43,338 nucleotides of DNA from Candidatus Kapaibacterium sp. (GCA_025455065.1 JALONG010000041.1:1-43338), one strand, 5' to 3'; shown: positions 1 to 8,837, numbered from the stretch's first letter. Translations and numbers: made by a program. Notes: generated by a model not told the origin, from the sequence alone.

Positions 1-264
1 GGCTTCATGGCAAAGAACATGGGCTGTGAAACAAGTGTTTATCGGCTAATCTACGCAACTTTATACAAATAAAATCACTAACCTTACATTTTGTCTAATC
101 ATAATATCGCTCATTACATGATGACTTTAGGTATCATTTCAATTTATTGCTAAAAAGCTGGGCTGCAAAGAGAAATTAACGATACTCCGCCTCACGCTTG
201 GAAATACTCACCAGTGTTTCCTCAAAAGACTTACGGTTGCTGCGTTCTACAGGAGAAGGTACTA
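1..264. other. Left-edge stretch without a recognised gene
   Basis: No gene could be recognised here. The plus strand is open from base 1 to a TAA at 70-72 in one frame and to about base 49 in another, so the last codons of a gene entering from the left are possible, but too little sequence remains to identify it. The rest is AT-rich, with stops in all frames, and lies downstream of the minus-strand KTSC gene. No clear terminator hairpin was found. Confidence 0.4.
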
Positions 265-825
265 TCACCACCGACCAAGTTTTATCGGCACTTCAGGATA
301 GCAACCGAGAATATTCGACCGCATATAACTTCCCTTCGAGCTAGATTTCATCAAGCCTTCGTATTCTTTTTGCCCCACATCGCTGTAACACCAAACCTTG
401 CCTGAATTATACAAAACGTCCATTTCCTTGGTTTTCGCATTATAGCGCACTGCCTGAATCATACTGGAATCAACGGGGATAAACGTGTTTTCGTTAGTTG
501 CTTTCGTTGAAGATGAAGTTTGAGAAACGGGTTTTAATGCAGCCTTGGAAGCCGCTTTTTTGCTTGATGTTGGCGGTGGGGTACTTTCTTCTTCGTCATC
601 GTCGTCATAACCAAGTTCTTTCTTCACTGCTTCTTCAACAGCATCAAAGAGCGCGTTAATGCTTGGGTAGCTATTTTTTCCCTCCCAAAGCATACCACCC
701 TCGTCAAGGACTCGTGCCATAGAGCGGCTCATATCATTTGCGCCAAGTTCAATCCAGCCGCAAGTGTCTATCCATTCAGCTATTGCCGGATAAAGGTCTT
801 CAAAGGTTTTGGTTGATTTTGCCAT
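265..825 (-). CDS. KTSC-domain protein
   Basis: A 186-residue cytosolic protein with no signal peptide. The N-terminal half (about 1-80) is a helical region rich in aromatic and acidic residues that I do not recognise. A very acidic stretch (DDDDEEES) and a Ser/Thr/Pro/Lys linker (about 75-118) follow. The C-terminal part (about 118-178) matches the KTSC domain: an initial Ser/Val-Arg-Tyr strand, LYNSGKVWCYSDV, then the diagnostic KSSSKGSYM segment with the Lys, Ser and Gly of the family name. KTSC domains are small and poorly characterised, and are proposed to bind nucleic acid or to assist other proteins. The start at 825 is the only ATG with full-length coverage. The SEC-C gene upstream on the same strand is 61 bases away, so co-transcription is plausible. 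Its role is unknown. Confidence 0.85.
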   Translation of the reverse strand: MAKSTKTFEDLYPAIAEWIDTCGWIELGANDMSRSMARVLDEGGMLWEGKNSYPSINALFDAVEEAVKKELGYDDDDEEESTPPPTSSKKAASKAALKPVSQTSSSTKATNENTFIPVDSSMIQAVRYNAKTKEMDVLYNSGKVWCYSDVGQKEYEGLMKSSSKGSYMRSNILGCYPEVPIKLGRW

Positions 826-886
826 AGTTGCTCAAAGAAAGTTGTGAATAAAAAAAATAGCCCAAACTTCTGCGCACCGCTTCAAA

Positions 887-1912
887 TCAGACACTCTGAC
901 ACATAGAATGTCCCTTCGCACCGCAACATTTCTTGAATTTTTTCTTGCCGTCCAGCGGACACGGGTCGTTGCGCCCGATTTTAGGCTCTGCGCGAACCAG
1001 CGTTGAAGAGCTTGCAGACAGTTTTACCATACCTTCGGGCAGCCCTTTGGAAACTAGTGCGGGGGAGTCAAAAGCTGGAATTGGTCGTTCCTGATAAAAC
1101 GTTTTGTCAATCCATTGATACGTTTCGGCAAGCGGTCGTTCAGGTAGTAGCTCAATATCAAGAATGGCTGACGAATCAGCCATACATCGGCGAATTGTCG
1201 AAACATCAATAATGCCCGGAAATGCCTTATACTCGGCGAAGAATTGTTCTATTTCCGGCAAAAGTTCGATGTACTGCACTATTGCCAGATGCGAGCAAAC
1301 CATCGCGGGAAAATCTTCGTCTCCGTCGGAAAACCACAGACCTTTGAAAGTTCTTGAATCATAGAGTTTCTGCTCTTCTTCAAAAGTTTGGTGGATGTCA
1401 GAGGTAAGATAACTCCGAAAAAACTTGACGACATGTTCACGATTTTCGGGGTACAATTTCCCCAACCAGATGGCAGCCTGAGAAAAGTGAAGTCTTTCAA
1501 ATTTGTTACGTTGCGTATCTTCAAAAGCCTCTAGCATATCCTCAAGGTTATGAAACCCGCAATGTATGAGAGCATAATCCAGAACAGCAAATTTTACATC
1601 ACCCAAGAGATCCATAATACCATCTTGTGGCATCTGTGTGAATGTGCGAATTGTCGAGAACGCTGTATGCGCCTTGAGTTCACCTAGTATGAGCAAAGCA
1701 TGAATAATTCCATTGCCATAATCTTCCTCAATATTTTCTAATATCGCATCAAAATTTTCCGTACCAAAATTGATAAGCAATTCCAAATCAGGGATAATCG
1801 CCTCGCCAAGCCCGATGATTTCTTGCACACGCTGATATGCTTCAGGTGTGTATTTCAACGTAAACAACTCGGCAATTTCTGCATGATGAAAATTGGGGGC
1901 AAGAACATTCAT
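887..1912 (-). CDS. DUF1186/SEC-C motif protein
   Basis: A 341-residue protein that is almost entirely alpha-helical (HEAT/TPR-like) over residues 1-290. It ends in a SEC-C zinc-binding motif, visible as GRNDPCPLDGKKKFKKCCG, where the C-x-C-type and CC residues are the ligands. The helical body followed by SEC-C resembles the DUF1186 family. SEC-C motifs are best known from the SecA C-terminus, where they bind zinc and contact SecB or ribosomes, and they recur in many helical-repeat proteins of unknown role. I start it at the ATG at 1912; an in-frame TTG at 1921 would add three residues. Upstream is an A-rich stretch containing the near-duplicate AAAAAGTGT. It lies between the GNAT and KTSC genes on the same strand. 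No catalytic motif is visible, so a binding or adaptor role is inferred. Confidence 0.85.
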   Translation of the reverse strand: MNVLAPNFHHAEIAELFTLKYTPEAYQRVQEIIGLGEAIIPDLELLINFGTENFDAILENIEEDYGNGIIHALLILGELKAHTAFSTIRTFTQMPQDGIMDLLGDVKFAVLDYALIHCGFHNLEDMLEAFEDTQRNKFERLHFSQAAIWLGKLYPENREHVVKFFRSYLTSDIHQTFEEEQKLYDSRTFKGLWFSDGDEDFPAMVCSHLAIVQYIELLPEIEQFFAEYKAFPGIIDVSTIRRCMADSSAILDIELLPERPLAETYQWIDKTFYQERPIPAFDSPALVSKGLPEGMVKLSASSSTLVRAEPKIGRNDPCPLDGKKKFKKCCGAKGHSMCQSV

Positions 1913-2009
1913 AGCGCTCAACGGATTGAAAAAGTGTAAAAAAGTGTGAAAAAAAATGCAAAAACAACGTCAATTTCACCAAATAACCATCAGCCCACAA
2001 GCCGTTTCA

Positions 2010-2567
2010 TTACTTTGCCGGCAGGACATACACCGCTCCGTGCATTTCATAACCCGGCAACACTACTTCGCGGTCAAAGACCAAGCCGCATTTCTCCATA
2101 ACCCGCGTCGAAGCACGGTTTTCGGTGAGTGCCAGCGAAACGATTGCTTTTGTGCGCTCTTCGAGCAATGCCCTCCGCACAAGTTCCCGTGCGCCTTCGG
2201 TGGCATATCCCTTACCCCACGCGGCATGGTGAAATCGGTAGCCGATTTCTACCTCACCAGCCTTGTAACCAGCTTCGTTGGCAAAACGGTAATCCGGCGC
2301 GGGACGCAGCAAAAACCACCCCAAAAACGCGCCCCTTTCGAGCTCTTCCGCAGCCCAAAAGCCATAGAGCGGCGATGAATCCTTGTTGTCGAAGTATTTG
2401 GGATACAGTACCGCAATAAATTCTTCATAGCCTTCCGGCGACGTTGCTATCGGCATACCGATATACCGCAAGACATCCGTATCTGCGTCCAACGCGGCAA
2501 GTCGTGGTGCGTCTTCGAGGGTTAAGGCGCGAAGATTGAGCCGAGAAGTTTGGAAAAGTTGTCGCAT
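2010..2567 (-). CDS. GNAT-family N-acetyltransferase (RimJ/RimL-like)
   Basis: A 185-residue soluble GNAT acetyltransferase that would transfer acetyl from acetyl-CoA to an amine. It opens with TSRLNLRALTLEDA, typical of the RimJ/RimL (Acetyltransf_3) branch. The acetyl-CoA pyrophosphate loop (motif A) is visible as HHAAWGKGYATEGAREL (about residues 110-128). Motif B follows as LTENRASTRVMEKCGLVFDRE, where the Asn-x-x-Ser-x-x-x-x-x-x-x-Gly pattern is characteristic. Length is usual for the family. Substrates range from ribosomal protein N-termini to antibiotics and small amines, and nothing here decides between them. It is transcribed toward the SEC-C gene with a gap of about 97 bases. Confidence 0.92.
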   Translation of the reverse strand: MRQLFQTSRLNLRALTLEDAPRLAALDADTDVLRYIGMPIATSPEGYEEFIAVLYPKYFDNKDSSPLYGFWAAEELERGAFLGWFLLRPAPDYRFANEAGYKAGEVEIGYRFHHAAWGKGYATEGARELVRRALLEERTKAIVSLALTENRASTRVMEKCGLVFDREVVLPGYEMHGAVYVLPAK

Positions 2568-2624
2568 GGTATTGTGAATAGTGGATGAGCAAATCTACTC
2601 TTTTTCAGACTTACCCCAAAAAGA

Positions 2625-2657
2625 AAAGCCCTGTAATGCTCTTGATTACAGGGCTTT
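2625..2657 (-). terminator. Rho-independent terminator of the CocE-type hydrolase gene
   Basis: A perfect 13-bp inverted repeat (AAAGCCCTGTAAT / ATTACAGGGCTTT) with a 7-base loop lies 15 bases beyond the stop of the hydrolase gene. Read on the minus strand, the stem is followed by TTTTCTTTTT. The plus-strand exit is less T-rich, so it mainly serves the minus-strand gene. Confidence 0.9.
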
Positions 2658-2671
2658 GTGTAGAGGCAAGA

Positions 2672-4588
2672 TTAGTCAATTACCTCCACTTGCAGATAAC
2701 TCGCATTGTCCTTCGCATGATAAACGCGGTGCGTCGCTTTTACAAAATCTTCCGCATTCGCTTTGTAAATGTTTTCCACGAATTTCTGCGGATTGCGGTC
2801 AAAGGCAGGAAACCACGTGCTTTGTACCTGAATCATAATCCGATGCCCTTTTTTGAACGTGTGCATTACGTCCTGCAAACGGAAGGTTATTGGCGTGATT
2901 TCGTTTGGTTTGAGTGCTTCAGGTTTCTCGAAGCTATTGCGGAAACGTGAGCGCATAATTTCCGAACGCACCATTTGCTGATACCCGCCCAAAACGATGT
3001 TTTTATGCGGCATATAGGCATGATTCGGTTCATAGCCCGGATAGACATCAATCAATTTCACAATCCAATCGGCATCCGTGCCGCTTGTCGCCACTTTCAG
3101 TGCAGCCGTGATTTCACCACCGAGCGTCATATCTTCGGTCAGCGTGTCGGTCTGAAACGTTAGCACATCAGGGCGCTGCGCGGCAAAACGTTGATCCTCG
3201 CTCATATATTTGCGAAAGACAAAGCCCAAAAGTGTTGTGCGGTCTTCGGTATAAGGGACGGGCTTCGCGGGGTCGCTCACATATTCGCTAAATTGCTGTT
3301 TTGATGCGCTGTCCGGCGGAATTTGCGCGAGCCTGCCGTTATCGTGAAAATAGAGTTTCGTTTGCTTTGCCGTTTTAATCGGATATTCACCGAAGGTGCG
3401 CCAGAGTTTTTTACCCGTATCGAACATATATGCTTCCGGCAAGCCCGATTTTCCATCGCCCGATTCTTTCAAGAAATGGCGGAAAAATTTTGCTTCAATC
3501 TCGCGCTGGTAAAAGGTGGAAACGCTGTCACCGAAGTAAATGTGATTGTGCAAATGATGCCCCTGTTCACGCGCCCAGTCGCCATGACCGAAGGGACCCA
3601 TAACGATAGTGTTATACGTGCCGGGATTATTTTTCTCCAGCGTTTTGTAGATATTGAGCGGTCCATAAAGGTCTTCGGCATCGAACCAGCCACCAACAAT
3701 CATCACCGCGTGTTTCACATTTTTCAAATGCGGAAGCAAATTACGTTTTTGCCAGAACGCATCATAATTGGGATGTTCTACCATTTCATTCCAGAAAAAA
3801 TTGTCCTTGTAAAATCGCTCTGTTGCGTTTTTGAGTGGACCAATATCCTGATGAAATTGCCAGCCATCGAATGTCCCAGGCTTGATAATCGAGTACCAAG
3901 GCTCAGTGACAGGCTTTGTTTTCTGTACGCCAAATACCGGATATGCCATAAAATATCCCAGCGTCATTGCGCCGTTGTGGTGAAAATCATCAAAGAAAAA
4001 ATCGGCAATCGGCGCTTGTGGCGAAGAGGCTTTCAGCGCCGGATGCTGCGCCAATGCACCTGCTATGGCATAATAGCCCGGGTATGAAATGCCCCATTGC
4101 CCAACGCGACCATTATTGAACTTTACGTTTTTAATGAGCCACTCAATCGTGTCGTAGGTGTCGGAACTTTCATCCACATCTGTTTTTGCCTTTTTGTTCG
4201 GGATTTGGGGAGTCATATTTGTCCACGTACCTTCTGACATCCAGCGTCCGCGCACATCTTGATACACAACGATATATTTTTCCCTCATCATCCATCGGCT
4301 TGGAGACACGAGTTTCTCGTACTTATCCGCGCCGTATGGCTCTACGCTGTAACAGGTACGCTGCATGATAATCGGGTATTTATTAGTCTCGGAAGCATCT
4401 TTCGGTGAGTAAATCGTTGTAAAGAGCTTCGTACCGTCGCGCATGGGAATATAGGCTTCCGTTTTCACGTAATTATTCCGCACAAAGGCGGAATCTTCGT
4501 TTATCGTTGGTGATTGTGCAAATACGTGTGTTGAAGCCATAACGCAGGCAACAACACAGCCCCAAAAAACAAGAAAAAATCGGTGCAT
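2672..4588 (-). CDS. Secreted CocE/NonD-type alpha/beta hydrolase (X-Pro dipeptidyl-peptidase S15 family)
   Basis: A 638-residue exported hydrolase. I choose the ATG at 4588 because it begins with a clean signal peptide (MHRFFLVFWGCVVACVMAS, cut after VFAQ); an in-frame upstream ATG at 4672 would put 28 unlikely residues before it. The N-terminal domain starts IPMRDGTKLFTTIYSP, the standard CocE/NonD opening. The nucleophile elbow is GQWGISYPGYY (Ser about residue 168). The acid is probably the Asp in GGWFDAEDLYG and the base the His in GPFGHGDWAREQG. The last 230 residues form the jelly-roll domain typical of S15/CocE enzymes. Family members cleave Xaa-Pro dipeptides, cocaine esters or glutaryl-acylases; the substrate here cannot be told. 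It diverges from the Uma2-like gene and has its own terminator. Confidence 0.93.
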   Translation of the reverse strand: MHRFFLVFWGCVVACVMASTHVFAQSPTINEDSAFVRNNYVKTEAYIPMRDGTKLFTTIYSPKDASETNKYPIIMQRTCYSVEPYGADKYEKLVSPSRWMMREKYIVVYQDVRGRWMSEGTWTNMTPQIPNKKAKTDVDESSDTYDTIEWLIKNVKFNNGRVGQWGISYPGYYAIAGALAQHPALKASSPQAPIADFFFDDFHHNGAMTLGYFMAYPVFGVQKTKPVTEPWYSIIKPGTFDGWQFHQDIGPLKNATERFYKDNFFWNEMVEHPNYDAFWQKRNLLPHLKNVKHAVMIVGGWFDAEDLYGPLNIYKTLEKNNPGTYNTIVMGPFGHGDWAREQGHHLHNHIYFGDSVSTFYQREIEAKFFRHFLKESGDGKSGLPEAYMFDTGKKLWRTFGEYPIKTAKQTKLYFHDNGRLAQIPPDSASKQQFSEYVSDPAKPVPYTEDRTTLLGFVFRKYMSEDQRFAAQRPDVLTFQTDTLTEDMTLGGEITAALKVATSGTDADWIVKLIDVYPGYEPNHAYMPHKNIVLGGYQQMVRSEIMRSRFRNSFEKPEALKPNEITPITFRLQDVMHTFKKGHRIMIQVQSTWFPAFDRNPQKFVENIYKANAEDFVKATHRVYHAKDNASYLQVEVID

Positions 4589-4699
4589 AGCAGGGTTAAA
4601 AATGGTGGGAAAGAAAAGAATTGAAGAAAGCGCAATATAGGAAAAATTGTGCGAAACAGGACTTGCAATCACAGACTTGGAAACACGCCGTTCTTTCGG

Positions 4700-4718
4700 T
4701 ATATTTCCAAGAAATATA
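4700..4718. promoter_or_regulatory. Palindrome between divergent genes, possible operator
   Basis: A perfect inverted repeat, TATATTTC-CAA-GAAATATA, lies 25 bases before the Uma2-family start and 111 bases before the divergent hydrolase start. Its position and symmetry suit a dimeric repressor site or an mRNA 5' hairpin. No cognate regulator is visible nearby. Confidence 0.35.
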
Positions 4719-4743
4719 TTGTTCCACCATTCCCCAAACGGCT

Positions 4744-5631
4744 ATGGTCAGCACCAAAGCATCCCCCGCCACTGACACAGGATACCGCATAGACCCTGAT
4801 TTGGAGCCGGATTTGAGCCATATTGAAACGGAGGACGAAACGCCTGTGGATAACGTTATTGCAGAACGCCAGCACAGACTCTTGGTTGAAGCCCTCTATG
4901 CCGGCTGGAATACCGAGGAACCCTTTGTTGCCATGACAAACGTCGGTTTATTTTACGGTGTCAAGTTGCCGCCGCTTGTACCGGATATGCTTCTCAGCAT
5001 GGGCGTAACTCCGCCGCCGCATTTGAGCGATTACACAGAGAAGCGTAACCGTGCCTACTTCATCTGGGAATACGGCAAAGCGCCGGATTTGGTCATTGAA
5101 GTTGTATCGAATTTCAAAGGCGAGGAACTGGGCGAAAAACTCACGAAATATGCGTCTTTGGGGATCGAATACTACGTTGTTTATGACCCCTTGGAAGAAT
5201 ACGGCAAACCTCCTTTGCGAGCATTTGTACGCCATGCACGAGGTTATACGCTGCTCGACGAAGCCGTATTCCCCGAAATAGGCTTGCGCTTGGGAATGTG
5301 GTATGGCACCTATCAAGGCATTGAAGGCGAGTGGCTGCGCTGGTTTACCGCCGATGGAGAACTCATCGTCAATGCTGAAGAACTCGACGACCTTCTCACG
5401 CAAGAACGCGCTTTGAACAAACGTACCCAAGCCGAACTTCTCGACCAACGCAAACGCGCCCAACAAGCACAAAAGCGCATGGAACAAGAACGGCAAAAAG
5501 CTGAACAAGAGCGACAAAAAGCAGAACAAGAACGGCAAAAAGCTGAACAAGAGCGACAACGCGCCAATGACGCTGAAGCCCGTGCCGAAGCACTTGCAGC
5601 AAAACTTCGTGCGTTGGGAATTGAACCCTAG
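4744..5631 (+). CDS. Uma2-family (DUF820) PD-(D/E)XK nuclease-like protein with coiled-coil tail
   Basis: A 295-residue cytosolic protein. The Uma2 restriction-endonuclease-like fold spans about residues 25-205. Visible core elements are PLVPDMLLS (first acidic residue), PDLVIEVVSN (Glu of the E-V-x-S element), then GEKLTKYASLGIEYYVVYDP, where Uma2 proteins have K-x-x-x-Y-x-x-x-G-V-x-E-Y-W. The catalytic acidic pair therefore appears present. From about residue 215 it becomes a long charged helix with four 21-bp units encoding (EQERQKA), predicted as a coiled coil, then ends ALAAKLRALGIEP, a tail typical of this family. I use the ATG at 4744; upstream frame to 4621 has no signal of coding. 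Uma2 proteins are numerous in cyanobacteria and Chloroflexi and their role is unproven. It converges on the propeller gene across a shared hairpin. Confidence 0.9.
   Translation: MVSTKASPATDTGYRIDPDLEPDLSHIETEDETPVDNVIAERQHRLLVEALYAGWNTEEPFVAMTNVGLFYGVKLPPLVPDMLLSMGVTPPPHLSDYTEKRNRAYFIWEYGKAPDLVIEVVSNFKGEELGEKLTKYASLGIEYYVVYDPLEEYGKPPLRAFVRHARGYTLLDEAVFPEIGLRLGMWYGTYQGIEGEWLRWFTADGELIVNAEELDDLLTQERALNKRTQAELLDQRKRAQQAQKRMEQERQKAEQERQKAEQERQKAEQERQRANDAEARAEALAAKLRALGIEP
5482..5565 (+). repeat. In-frame 21-bp tandem repeat, 4 units (EQERQKA)
   Basis: Four 21-bp units alternate in two sequence versions (GAACAAGAACGG... and GAACAAGAGCGA...), giving a 42-bp super-period. The alternation implies duplication of a two-unit block. 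Each unit encodes one coiled-coil heptad. Confidence 0.9.
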
Positions 5632-5654
5632 AAACCAAAAAAGATACAACAAAA

Positions 5655-5681
5655 AAAGGTCTGACCTTGTGTCAGACCTTT
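5655..5681 (-). terminator. Terminator between convergent genes
   Basis: An 11-bp perfect stem (AAAGGTCTGAC / GTCAGACCTTT) with a 5-base loop lies between the Uma2-family gene (ending 5631) and the minus-strand propeller gene (ending 5726). On the minus strand it is followed by seven Ts. The plus-strand exit is short of Ts, so it is best assigned to the minus-strand gene but could act on both. Confidence 0.88.
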
Positions 5682-5725
5682 GAGAGAAATACGAAAAAAG
5701 AGGAGACCCCAATGAAGACGTTCAA

Positions 5726-7009
5726 TTATGGAACCCGCACCACTGCTTGTGTTTGGCTTTTTCCCCCGACGCTCACGCGGCAATAATACACACCGCTTGG
5801 AAGTGTTTGTACGTTTGCTGTTACAGTGTGTTTTCCTGCTGGAAACCGCTCACGGTCTTTGATGACAAGTACAACGTTACCCAAAGCATCGTGAAGCGTA
5901 ACGGAAGCCTCAACAGTGCGGTCTGTGGTGATGGAAATGTTGGTTTCTTGGCGTGTTGGTTGGGGAAAGGGACTGCTGATGTTTAACCCTGAAATCTCTG
6001 CCTCACGCCCTACACTGACGGTTGTAAGCGGCATTGACCACAAACCGCGCCCTGCTGAAAGCGACGCAAACAAATGATTGTTAAACACATAGATTGCGCT
6101 CACAAAATCGTCTTCTATGGGCAAATTTTTTGTCAATGAGTACCATATTCCCCATTCACCATTATCACCAAAAAATATCCCTTCCCCGTCCACAGCCGCA
6201 TATATACTTGCATTTGCACCCTCTGCAAGAGCAATAACTCTATCCACAAGTTTCCCTTGCAAGCCGATATTACGCCACGTTTTGCAATTATCGTTGCTGA
6301 AATAAATGCCGTTACTCGTGCCTGCAAACACACTGTTTCCCACAATATGAACGCTGAACACCTGAAAAGCGTCAGCAATTCTGCGGTCTTGCCATGTTCT
6401 GCCAAAATCTTCGCTCACGTAGATATTGCCACGACGAACACCGTTATTCGATGACGGCGCAATCAGCACATTCGATGCCGTTTTGTGCAGCCCGCTAAAT
6501 TCCGGCACTGTCGTCGGCATACCTGTTCCGAAGCGCACCCATTCTGCTTTGTGGACGCTCGTGCGATACACACCGCTTGGCTGTAAACCAAACGCATTTT
6601 CTACCGCAGCAAACAATGTGTCGCCAATTTGCACAACACCGCCCACAAATGCTTGTGTTTGAAAGCCCTCATTGAAGCGTTGCCACGTCCTGCCGCCGTC
6701 GGTACTAAGGCAAACGCCGCCTCCGCGAAAGCCCGCCCAGAGCCTGTTTCTGCCTTCAGCGAAGCCGCTTACGTCAAAGGTCATTTCGTACAACGATGAA
6801 TTAACACGATACCACGTTTGTCCGCCGTTATCACTTGCCCAAACTCCCGTGTCTTCGCTTGCCGCAAAAAGTTTGGAGCTATGCTGGGTGATAGAAAATA
6901 TGCGGTCTTGCGGGCTTTCAACCCGCCGCCATTGTGCAAAAGAGAGTTGCGAAAAAATGATGCTCAAAAAAAGAATGAGCAATACCACGAATGTCTTGAT
7001 TCTGTGCAT
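5726..7009 (-). CDS. Secreted Asp-box (BNR-like) beta-propeller protein with T9SS sorting domain
   Basis: A 427-residue exported protein. Residues 1-26 are a signal peptide (MHRIKTFVVLLILFLSIIFSQLSFA). Four Asp-box motifs (S-x-D-x-G-x-T-W) are visible: SDNGGQTW, STDGGRTW, SEDFGRTW and SNDNCKTW, the last with Cys replacing Gly. They mark a sialidase/Ycf48-type beta-propeller of about 310 residues. The final 80 residues (from SPFPQPTRQETNISI to SQTQAVVRVP) form a type A T9SS C-terminal domain, with LHDALGNVV and LPSGVYYCRV in the expected places, so the protein should be exported by T9SS and surface-attached or released. No catalytic residues of true sialidases are evident, so a binding or structural role is more likely. 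A copy of the 18-bp box lies 102 bases upstream. Confidence 0.9.
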   Translation of the reverse strand: MHRIKTFVVLLILFLSIIFSQLSFAQWRRVESPQDRIFSITQHSSKLFAASEDTGVWASDNGGQTWYRVNSSLYEMTFDVSGFAEGRNRLWAGFRGGGVCLSTDGGRTWQRFNEGFQTQAFVGGVVQIGDTLFAAVENAFGLQPSGVYRTSVHKAEWVRFGTGMPTTVPEFSGLHKTASNVLIAPSSNNGVRRGNIYVSEDFGRTWQDRRIADAFQVFSVHIVGNSVFAGTSNGIYFSNDNCKTWRNIGLQGKLVDRVIALAEGANASIYAAVDGEGIFFGDNGEWGIWYSLTKNLPIEDDFVSAIYVFNNHLFASLSAGRGLWSMPLTTVSVGREAEISGLNISSPFPQPTRQETNISITTDRTVEASVTLHDALGNVVLVIKDRERFPAGKHTVTANVQTLPSGVYYCRVSVGGKSQTQAVVRVP

Positions 7010-7111
7010 GGTTGTAAGAAAAATTGTATTGAAGATTGAATTTCTTTATACCCTCTGTTACTGAAGATGTCGTTACTATGATTCTCTTTTACGAGCTGAA
7101 ACAAAGGCTGT

Positions 7112-7129
7112 TGCTCCATTTTGCCCACA
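7112..7129 (-). promoter_or_regulatory. 18-bp intergenic box, copy A
   Basis: TGCTCCATTTTGCCCACA (plus strand) occurs identically at 9556-9573 and 18168-18185. In each case it lies 61-102 bases before a minus-strand start codon and in the same orientation. On the minus strand it contains GG-N10-GC in a TGG...GCA setting, a weak sigma-54 resemblance. Its function is unknown. Confidence 0.55.
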
Positions 7130-7158
7130 CTTGAACGAAAAAAATGTTGTTCTAACAA

Positions 7159-7188
7159 AAGCCGCACAAGCGAGATTTCATGCGGCTT
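7159..7188 (-). terminator. Terminator of the class C beta-lactamase-fold gene
   Basis: An 8-bp stem (AAGCCGCA / TGCGGCTT) with a 14-base loop lies 18 bases past the hydrolase stop codon. On the minus strand it is followed by TTGTTAGAA, a weak T-tract. Stem and loop are nearly identical to the terminator at 9584-9615. Confidence 0.75.
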
Positions 7189-7206
7189 ACAAGAGGCTTT
7201 ATTTTG

Positions 7207-8766
7207 TTATTCGACTCTACGAAATTCATACCCGTCTGCTTCAACAAAAGCATCTACAAAGAGCGTAAACCCCTTCACCACACCATTTTCAATACTCAAA
7301 GGAAATTCGACAGTGCCAAACATCGGATGATTATATTGACACTTCAGGTGATGATTTTCCGGCATTGTAAGAACACCTTGAAGAGTAGGATGATGCTCCA
7401 ATCGAAGAATGATTGAGTTACCCGTTTGTGTTATGAAGGCTTTTCCGTAAGAATCGCATGAATACACGCCTGTCATGGTGCTGAGAGCGAGTGTGGTATT
7501 GTTCGGAACGTTTTTCACTATTTTTGTCTCTCCGCCTGATTTTATCGTACCTTCAGCCTTATTTTTCTTGCGTTCATTCCTCCTTTTGAAAAATTCCTCT
7601 GCATAATCGGGTGCTGAAACGTTCAAGAAAGCATCAACGATTTGCCACGATAAAAGTTCATGAAACACATGAGCATCGGAATTAGTCAAAACCGCTATAC
7701 CTAAACGTTCAGAGGGAATCATACATATCTTCGTCAGCACGCCCGAATACGCCCCATTATGACCAAGAAGTTCTTGTCCGCGATATTGCATAATTTCCCA
7801 GCCGAGACCGTATGTTTTCAGATAGAGCCGTTGGTCGGCAGCTTTGCTTTTGCCAATAATCGTGTAACTACGCCACATTCGCTCAATCGCTTTTGCAGGA
7901 ATCACCTCTTTACCACCATGAAGAGCATTATTGAGCAGAACATTCATCCACGTCCCCATATCGCTAATGCTCGCAAACATCCCGCCATACCCGCGAGGTT
8001 CTATCTTTTCTTTCGGCACTGTAACAAGGCTATCGTTCACGAGAGTATGTCCCGCCGCGACATCGGCATCTTGCTCAATATCTCGCGCTTGCACAAATGT
8101 TCTCGTCATTTGGAGCGGGTTCAGCATCCGTTCCTGAAGAAATTCTTGCCACGTGAGGCCTGATGCAGGCTTGAAAACTGCCTCCGCCAACAAAAAACCA
8201 AAATTTGAATAGCCGAATCGTGTGCGAAATTGATAGGGTGGTTTCAACATGGCAAACTTTTCCAGCATCTGTCGTGTAGTCATGGAAGATTCTGTATTGA
8301 GGAAATCGCCCTGAAACGTCTTCCATCCTGAACGGTGCGAGAGAATATCCGTCAGGGTAATTTGCCGACCGTACAGCGAATCGTTCATTGAAAAATACGG
8401 CACCCAGCGCATCAACTTATCATCAAGAGAAAGTTTTTGCTCTGCTTCCAGCATTGCCATTGCTGTTCCAGTAAACGTTTTGGTAATGGAAGCAATCGGA
8501 AAAATCGTCCTGGGAGAAATACTCTTGTGTTCAGAACACTTTTGCTTTCCATATGTTTTCATCACAATGACTTTGCCGTCTTTCACCACACAGAGCGCAA
8601 GCCCGGGCATCCGAAATGCCTGCATATTACGCCGAATGTAGCTATCCAAACTGTCACTAATAAAAGTCGGTATCTGCTGTGCGCTGACGATACTTGGCAT
8701 AAAAATGAGAAACAAGAATATTCTTGCACATAACACTCGCAATGAGGTTCTTGATAAGAAATTCAT
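7207..8766 (-). CDS. Secreted serine hydrolase, class C beta-lactamase/penicillin-binding fold
   Basis: A 519-residue exported serine hydrolase. I start at the ATG at 8766 because it gives a signal peptide (MNFLSRTSLRVLCARIFLFL..., cut near IVSAQQ); other in-frame starts lie at 8802 (ATG) and 8841 (TTG). The beta-lactamase-like domain has S-x-x-K as ASITKTF (about residue 75), Y-x-N as FGYSNFGF, and the third element as LGHNGAYSG (H-x-G form). All three catalytic motifs are intact. After about residue 390 comes a Lys-rich linker and a C-terminal lipocalin-like (DUF3471-type) beta region of about 110 residues. Known family members include D-aminopeptidases, esterases and peptidoglycan-recycling enzymes. 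The outer-membrane barrel gene ends 71 bases upstream, so the two probably share a transcript. Confidence 0.92.
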   Translation of the reverse strand: MNFLSRTSLRVLCARIFLFLIFMPSIVSAQQIPTFISDSLDSYIRRNMQAFRMPGLALCVVKDGKVIVMKTYGKQKCSEHKSISPRTIFPIASITKTFTGTAMAMLEAEQKLSLDDKLMRWVPYFSMNDSLYGRQITLTDILSHRSGWKTFQGDFLNTESSMTTRQMLEKFAMLKPPYQFRTRFGYSNFGFLLAEAVFKPASGLTWQEFLQERMLNPLQMTRTFVQARDIEQDADVAAGHTLVNDSLVTVPKEKIEPRGYGGMFASISDMGTWMNVLLNNALHGGKEVIPAKAIERMWRSYTIIGKSKAADQRLYLKTYGLGWEIMQYRGQELLGHNGAYSGVLTKICMIPSERLGIAVLTNSDAHVFHELLSWQIVDAFLNVSAPDYAEEFFKRRNERKKNKAEGTIKSGGETKIVKNVPNNTTLALSTMTGVYSCDSYGKAFITQTGNSIILRLEHHPTLQGVLTMPENHHLKCQYNHPMFGTVEFPLSIENGVVKGFTLFVDAFVEADGYEFRRVE

Positions 8767-8837
8767 AGATAAAAGTTGAAATAAGTGGAACAATATGTTC
8801 ATCGGTAAAATGTCATTCGGATTTTTGAGACAAACAC

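Noticed and set aside
3323-4087. Plus-strand open frame of 254 codons
   Set aside because: It is antisense to the CocE-type hydrolase, which has an intact fold and catalytic motifs.
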